Assembly: GCA_958298945.1 (NCBI GenBank)
Contig: OY282610.1
Location: 33,177,667-33,241,666 of the forward strand
Reading direction: 5' to 3'
DNA: 64,000 nt
Origin: Atherix ibis
Taxonomy: Eukaryota; Arthropoda; Insecta; Diptera; Athericidae
Positions 57,986 through 64,000 of this stretch are shown in pieces. Both the position numbers and the translations under genes were made by a program. Numbering within the stretch: position 1 is the first letter of the stretch; each line of letters begins with the position of its first letter. The notes beneath the pieces were generated by a model. The model ran no database searches. It saw only the letters and a list, made by a program, of their open reading frames with translations, and was not told where the DNA came from.

Positions 57986-59849
57986 TTTAAAAAGAAAGTG
58001 TTTTTTTCCAAAAGGAATCAAATAAAATACGAATACTAATAAAAGACTGAAACGTAGGAGTGTCCTTAATACGAGACTTCTCTAAAATTTAAGTATCTTA
58101 ATAAAGTATCTTAAAAAATAAGAAAAATTCTAATTGCATTCAAATGAAACAAATCAAATTGAATATTCATATTCACGTTCGTCAGTCATATTTATTTATT
58201 TATTTATTTATTTATTCATTTAGTTAATTTTATTTAATTGATTTTCGCTAAACTTCTTATGTGCTTCCAAATACGAATACTGATTAATCGAATAAAATAA
58301 TTTTCGATGAATTGCAAACTTATTTCTTTGTACAAGTTTTACTTTGATATAGTTTTTTTTTGCGAAATTTTTACTAATTGAATAAATCTTTTAATTATCT
58401 AAATAAAGAGTAATTAAAAATGAAAATCATAAAATTTGATACTAGAAAGTTTTTAGTAGAATCGCAATAGTTTCTTCGGAATCTATTAATAATGACAAAT
58501 AGAATTATTTTTTATTTATTTAAATTTTACTATATTATGTAAACTGCATAGTTAAATATATGAAAAATCAAAAAAAAAAAAAACAACTGACATCTCATCA
58601 TGATGATTTTTCTCAATAATATTTTCCCAATACTCTCTCGTATTACAATATGATGTGTAGTTGTTATGAATATTTATAAGACGATAACCTCCTACTTGTC
58701 TATAATTACTTTTGTGATTTTCTCTTTTAAAGTTTCCGTAATAATTTTTAAAAAGACACATGAACATACCATAAAAAATTAACAAAAGATCAAAAGATTT
58801 ATATTTGTTGGAATTTATTGTAAAATGTAGATGAGAAAATACTATTTATTGTAAATAGCTTGTTAAACTGCTTGCAAGCATATTAAACAATGTTTAACGA
58901 ATATTTTACACAAAACATTTTATGAATTATTTAATATCAATGCTTACTCATTCATAAGTATTTTTTTCTAGAATAACAAAAGTCAATACAGTAAAAAATT
59001 GTCAACATTTACTAGTATTCTAAAAAAAAAAAATAAAGAAAAATAATTAAAATTATTTCTAATTACGACTTTAATAATAGTAGTTAATTAGTATGATTAA
59101 GATAAGAAGAATTAGTAACCCAGTTGCATGTTTTATACTCGAAACTCTCATTTCTATAGAATGTGTGAAAATTTTCGAATTTCTTTTAATATACGTGTAC
59201 ACATAAAGAGATGACCAGGAAATTTATTAAAAAAGAATTCATTTTAAATCATGGCTAAATCTAAAGTATGCCATTTTTTTTTAAAAAAGAAAATATTTTT
59301 GCACAATTTTCTAAATGTCAGTCATATTGTAGATAATATATTATACGATTTAATAATGATTTTATGTTAAATTTTAATTTAAATAAAAATGTCATTTTGT
59401 GGTATTTTTAAGGGAATTCCATAGTAAACTTAATGAAATATCTTAATCATATTGGAAAATGATAAGCAAGCGTTAATTATAATTTAAACAGAATATTTTT
59501 ATTTAATATTATTCCATAGAAATGACCGGGGAATTTTTCGTATGAATATTAATAATTTGTCGTTATATTTTTCCCCCATGTGAAACCTTGGTTTGGGTAT
59601 AACTTTAAGAGGAGCAGATTGGCTTTAAGCAGGGTTATCCTATCTAGTCTGCAAGTTGGCCTTTTCACACTGTTCTTCTTTAATAGTTGGAATGCGTACT
59701 TGAACGTACCTGCGATGATATCATTTGTGCAATAATGTGCATTTTTTAACGATTCTTTTTTTTCTCGGTAAAATGTGGTGTGTAAAAACAAATAAATGAT
59801 CCGCACCTTCAATTGTAGGCTGATAAGTATATATGTCATGTCGCATCAA
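57986..59849. other. AT-rich spacer, no gene seen
   Basis: 1.9 kb of AT-rich DNA. A TTTA microsatellite lies at about 58190-58225. No exon or transposon domain was recognised. Confidence 0.55.
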
Positions 59850-60320
59850 CATCCTCAATTGTAGGCTTATAAGTAGGGTCCTGTCAAAAACCGGGCCATA
59901 TCGTGGTATTCTTCTCCATGTGTCAGGAATGAGCTGATGCGATTAATGCCAATGTGGTTGCCATCTTACATTTTTCTTCCGTTTTCGATGACAGATCCTG
60001 GCTCTCTCCTTAACAAAGAGTTGGATTGGCGGCATGTTAGCGTTCACACAGGCAACGTTATAGGAGAGAGTATGGAGTACTCTCGAAACTTGAAGTGGGC
60101 TACGCCAGGATCGCCTGACGCTTCTACGATTCGGTCGCCATAGTTGTTGACCCCATAGAGGGGGAAGCATAGGTAGCGTCGGCTTTGTTTGGGCTCTGGG
60201 ACCTTCGTGGTTAGGCATGCTCCTTAATAAGCGATTTTCATATGTTCGCCAAAGCTCATTTTGGTGTCTATCTGAACTCCCAGGTATCGAAGCGGTGCCT
60301 GTAAAAAAAAATATCCCCGT
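59850..60320 (-). mobile_element. R1-clade retrotransposon relic
   Basis: The minus strand gives APLRYLGVQIDTKMSFGEHM, a scrambled LLYG..W-like stretch, and NMPPIQLFVKERARICHRK, matching the region after the RT catalytic core in R1-like elements (ALGVTID.RLSF..H; GMPPI.LL..ER). Stops and deletions break it. It is a different copy from the one at 41-42 kb. Confidence 0.6.
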
Positions 60321-60409
60321 CATTGATGGTTTGAGTGATGGTCTTATTAACTTTACGGCAGGATAATATGGACTGTGTTATTTACAGTTTAAGTGATCTC
60401 AACTAGGAC

Positions 60410-60570
60410 TTTACCGGTGGTTAGGCATGCACCTTAATAAGGGATTGACAGCCCGACTTGCCTTTTCAGCAGAGATTTTCTTATGTTCGCCAAGAAAACC
60501 TGTGCCTCTCTGAACTCACAGGTATCGAAGTGGTGGCTTTGAAATAATGTTGCCCTCACTGATGGTCTCA
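60410..60570 (-). repeat. second, diverged copy of part of the R1 relic
   Basis: The segment beginning GGTTAGGCATGC near 60418 resembles 60211-60330: both have the GTTAGGCATGC..CTTAATAA start, TATGTTCGCCAA, CTGAACTC..AGGTATCGAAG and TGATGGT. The copies lie about 210 bases apart and differ by indels, indicating an old tandem duplication of the relic. Confidence 0.65.
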
Positions 60571-61095
60571 TTTACTTTTCTACTGATCCCAAGTACTGCC
60601 CCGGTTTCCTGATCAGCAAATTACTAAAAGTTTCATTCATATTTCGGTATTTTATAACAGCATTCTTTCGGTAAAATAGTCTGAAATTGTCCTTCTAATA
60701 TAATTCGGGGCTTTGAAATGCATCTAAAATACTGCACCATTTCGCAAAGTTATTGATGGGAAATTTTCAAAAAAAATCTAAAAACATCTATAGAAAAATA
60801 TTTATAAAAAGTATTTCAAATTCTATAAATAATTGAGATTTATTTTTTGATATAATTTTTTTTCTATATTTTTATAGCAATTAGTTTTTAAACACTTTCC
60901 GAAAAGGTAGTTTTTTTCTGCCTTTTAGAGCAGAGGTTTCTAGTATATACGAGGTAAATATTGTATAAACATTATAAGAAGAGCGTTTAATACATGTAAA
61001 AAAAACAACAATCTAAATTAAGTGACATACCATATTCGATTTCTGCCATTATATGCAAAATACCATATATATACTTACCCCTTGATTTATCTGGA
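60571..61095. other. spacer, no gene seen
   Basis: AT-rich sequence between the R1 relic and jockey fragments. Nothing was recognised. Confidence 0.45.
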
Positions 61096-61700
61096 GCCCA
61101 CCTACTAAACTAAACAGACTTGAAACTAACAAACGTTATTGATTTAACACTTAGATTACAGGACAACCGTTCCAAACTAACAATAAATAATAAAGTTTTT
61201 ATATGCAACGCAATTATAAAACCAATTTAGACTTATGGAATTGATCTTTACGGTTCAGCCAAATGTTCCAATTCCTACCGCATCCAATCCTTCTAATCCT
61301 AAGATCCTCCAAGATGGTACGAATGAAGTAAAATTTCAAAAGTGTATATTTTTAAATTTTTAAAAAAATTAGAAAATTTAAAAATAAATTTTTTTTTTTT
61401 ATACAATAGTTTCCTTGCCAATCGTTTAAAATATCCCTTCAGAAGAGAAATAATCAAAACTAACAATCGACAGCAAATTACTACTTTACAATACAGTACA
61501 GAAAGCCAATTTGGACGTACGGACTTTTTTCAGCTGGCGTTTCTCTTTAGTCCCTATTTATATAATATTTAAACGCGTATCATCCTACTTGATTCCACGA
61601 CTATCACTGCCACTAATGCAAATAATGCAGCCATAAGTGCTACCCATTCAAATCCTAACATATCTTCTAATATTTACAATGTATCTACAATTCTGGTCTA
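61096..61700 (+). mobile_element. jockey-clade retrotransposon fragments
   Basis: Two rearranged pieces on the plus strand. At 61130-61300, LQDNRSKLTINNK, NAIIKPI, TYGIDLYGSAKCSNSYR corresponds to the post-catalytic end of the 54.2 kb relic. At 61530-61700, SPYLYNI, TITATNANNAAISATHSNPN corresponds to the earlier YADD region, with the catalytic DD changed to NN. The order is reversed relative to an intact element, so they come from separate insertions or a rearrangement. Confidence 0.6.
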
Positions 61701-61879
61701 CAAGATAGAGAGTCAAGGTAAATATTCGGAAGCATATTGTTTACCTTAGATTACTTGACAACTTTTCGTTATTATTTTTACAATCGTTATTATACAACCA
61801 ATAATAAACTTTGATTTATGCTCATTGGAAAAGTGACATTCCGTATAAAAAAAAAAATTCTTTTACAGTGTTGGGATTG

Positions 61880-62790
61880 TCGATTCAGTAGTGAGTTAAA
61901 GGGTGTAAAAGACGGAAGTTAACTAACTTGGTACATTGTACAATTTTGCTTTGTTAAAAGGGAAAATGTAGGCCAGATAAAGGCTGAAATTGTGAATGGT
62001 GTTTATGGTCACAACCAATTACGCGCAATTTTGATTTTCTCGATTTCGGAACGGTATTTTCGATGTTAACGATACACCTCAGTAAAGGTAGACCCGTCAT
62101 TGAAAATGCCAATAAAATCATCCAAACGATCGAAGTAGCATCGCCCAGGAGCTAAAGGTCGACCACAAAACAGTTTTAAACCATCTGCATAAATCTTGAT
62201 CCAAAGAGAAGCTCGATATTTGGGTGCCACACGAATTGACGCAAAAAAACATGATGGCTTAAATTTCCATCTGCGCAGCCTTGGCCAAACGGAACGAAAT
62301 CGACCCGTTTCTTAAAGGGATAGTGACTGGGGATGAGGAATGGGTGACATACGACAAACGACGGTAGTCAAAGCACGCTGAAGCGGCTCAAATGGTGATC
62401 CAACCAGGACTAACTGCGAGGAAAGTTTTGCTTTCTACTATGAGATGCTTCCATAGGGCCAAACACTAAATTTGGACCTCTACTGTCAATAATTGGATTG
62501 CTTAAAGCTAGCCAAAATTGGCCAACTGGAAAGGTGTTGTGTTCCATCAGGATCTGACACCAAGCGATTACCATCTTATTTTATCATTGCAAAACTTCCT
62601 TAGTAATAAGAAATTGACATCAAGAGAAGATTGTGAAAATCGCTTAGTAGAGCCTTTTGCCAATAGGGACCAGGGCTCCTATAAGAGAGGCATTATGAAT
62701 TTACCTTTAAAATGGCAATAAATTATAAAACAAAACGGTGCTAATTTGGACGATCCGAACTATGTTAAATAAAGTCTTGACATAATGGAT
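61880..62790 (+). mobile_element. irritans-type mariner relic
   Basis: Across frames the plus strand gives GRPVIENANKIIQ, VWNHLH-like and WVPHELTQK-like blocks (the latter near 62220), AKRNEIDPF, TGDEEW-like (62330, first catalytic region), LTARKVLL, then NWKGVVFHQD directly joined to LTPSDYHLILSLQNFL and SREDCENRLVEPFANRDQ...LPLKW. About 25-30 residues between the second and third catalytic Asp are deleted. These blocks match irritans-lineage mariners (Himar-like). It is dead. Confidence 0.75.
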
Positions 62791-62809
62791 TTCTTTTTCA
62801 CCAAACCAA

Positions 62810-62930
62810 TATTTAACGTAATTATATGACCCATTTGGACTTATGGAATTAAGACTTTCGAATTCAATAGAACATTTCTATTCCTGTCCTTACAATCACA
62901 GAATAAGTCCTTATAAATTATGAGTAAGGA
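62810..62930 (+). mobile_element. small jockey RT fragment
   Basis: Reads as a decayed version of NVII.PIWTYGI...NSYR..LQSK, the same block as at 54.87 and 61.2 kb. It is too short for a boundary call. Confidence 0.45.
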
Positions 62931-62939
62931 CTTACAAGG

Positions 62940-63125
62940 CGGATATATTTTGAAATTATCTTCGGCGACAAGCAAAATTGTCGGATCTCGGATGAAAAGG
63001 AACCACAACAGTTCCAGGAGCTTCCTTTGTATCCATGACCAAACTTACTTGGGGACGTACTGATTTCAAAATGAGGCGGTAACTGTCAATAGCAGGAAGT
63101 ATCGGGCGATGAAAACAGATTTTTT
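62940..63125 (+). mobile_element. DD41D-like transposase fragment
   Basis: The plus strand gives KQNCRISDEKEPQQFQE in one frame and FQNEAVTVNSRKYRAM in another, matching NKQN.RIW...NPQ and FFENE...VTVN.ERYR.M of the family seen at 2.2, 44.4, 45.9 and 46.9 kb. Confidence 0.55.
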
Positions 63126-63254
63126 TTAGGCCTAAATTGAACGGTACAGGGCTGGGCTATGTTAAATTAATGATAAATGCCACTAAACCGACAATACCCC
63201 ACCAACTGGAGTTATTATATCATTCAAGATATTGGTGTAAAGCAGTCCATTTTA

Positions 63255-64000
63255 CGAGGGTCGTTCAATAAGTCCTTATAAAATCCGAGAAATGGCGCTC
63301 GTAGTGTCGGTAAAGATTTTTTTTTGTAAGTAGCAGTATCGACAGGAAAGCTGTCAAAATTTCAGCTCGATCCATAGCGTAGGTCAATTTCTATCGTCGA
63401 TTTAAGTTAACGACATTTATTTGTGCATAACAATGAAAAAAAAAGCGAGTTTAAGGCTTTTTTAAGACTGTTTAAGGCTTAAGCCCAAAAGAAATCCGAG
63501 TTGGATGCTGTTCATGGCACATCTGCACCTGTGTTTACGACGGTTTACAATTGGGTGAATGAATTTAAACGTGGCCGTTCATCCACAAAAGATGAACATC
63601 GTTCAGGACGCCCAGTTGAGGTGTCTACTCCTGAAATCATCGACAAAATCCCCGATCTGATTTTGAACGATCGGCGAATTAAAGTGCGCGAATTAGTTGA
63701 GGCCACGGGCATATGACAAGGTAAACTGTCCCATCGGCCGGCAAGGTGATGGCCACAGTCTTTTGGGATTCGCAGGGCATCATTTTTATCGACTACTTGG
63801 AAAAAGGAAAAACAATAACAAGAGCGTATTACGCGTCGTTATTGCAACGGTTGAGCGAGGAAATCAAAGAGAAACGCCCCCATCTGAAGAAGAAAAAAAT
63901 CCTCTTGCATCAGGACAATGCGCGTGTGCACACCTGCGCTGTTTCCATGGCCAAAATTGTGGAATTGAGAATGGAATTGTTGCAGCATCCCGCTTAATCA
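63255..64000 (+). mobile_element. mariner element, internally deleted (copy 3), cut by window end
   Basis: The left inverted end starts CGAGGGTCGTTCAATAAG after TA (63253-63254). The same family as 46923 and 56698, it carries the identical internal deletion junction as copy 1 (GGTAAACTGTCCCATCGGCC) and the DSQG variant. It continues beyond the window. Confidence 0.9.
63433..63997 (+). pseudogene. mariner transposase remnant (copy 3)
   Basis: The start region is frameshifted and shortened (after MKKKASL...). The frame from 63501 covers VHGTSAPVFTTVYNWVNEF to VEATGI, then a stop. After the deletion, MMATVFWDSQG to HQDNARVHTCAVSMAK and ELLQHPA is open, ending in a stop where copy 1 reads AYSPD. 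The first catalytic region is deleted, so it is non-functional. Confidence 0.88.

Overview
The window looks like nuclear DNA of a higher (cyclorrhaphan) fly. Intergenic DNA is extremely AT-rich, genes have short introns with GT..AG borders, recognisable genes have clear fly orthologues (Vps29, the ZIP9 orthologue Zip102B), and the repeats are typical insect transposons (Tc1, several mariner lineages, jockey, R1 and I-like non-LTR elements). I cannot name the species.

Layout. 1-3.5 kb: a decayed Tc1 element, with a relic of another transposase inside it. 3.9-4.3 kb: the first coding exon (minus) of an unrecognised gene with a poly-glutamine tract. 4.3-14.6 kb: AT-rich DNA with CT-rich (GAGA-type) and GC-richer islands near 9.6-10.3 kb and a 535-bp terminal-inverted-repeat element. 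14.6-15.4 kb: an intact two-exon gene for a small secreted precursor with four basic cleavage sites, with a TATA box and initiator in front. 16.6-17.9 kb: complete Vps29 (minus, five exons, 182 aa). 20.3-22.4 kb: complete Zip102B/ZIP9-type zinc transporter (plus, four exons, 311 aa).

22.8-35.65 kb: about 12.8 kb of an unusual strand-asymmetric satellite. One strand is almost only A and C. It is built from degenerate 9-10 bp words (CACC, CGCC, CACT or CACA plus A5-A7) arranged into longer blocks that recur irregularly. The A-tracts are in near helical phase, which predicts strong intrinsic DNA curvature. Long open frames on its minus strand are a composition artefact.

36-49 kb and 53-64 kb: transposon graveyards. 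Highlights are an R1-like insertion with a perfect 12-bp target duplication inside the reverse transcriptase of an older I-like element, a mariner inside a DD41D-like relic, a nearly intact 1,286-bp mariner, and two further mariners sharing the same internal deletion. 49.4-52.5 kb: a second zinc transporter gene, of the SLC39A1-3 class, with His-rich stretches and a GC-richer upstream region carrying a DRE-like site.

The two ZIP transporters handle related substrates, and Vps29 lies about 2.4 kb from Zip102B in divergent orientation. Nothing in the sequence shows that these genes act as one system. The strongest candidates for something undescribed are the satellite and the secreted precursor.
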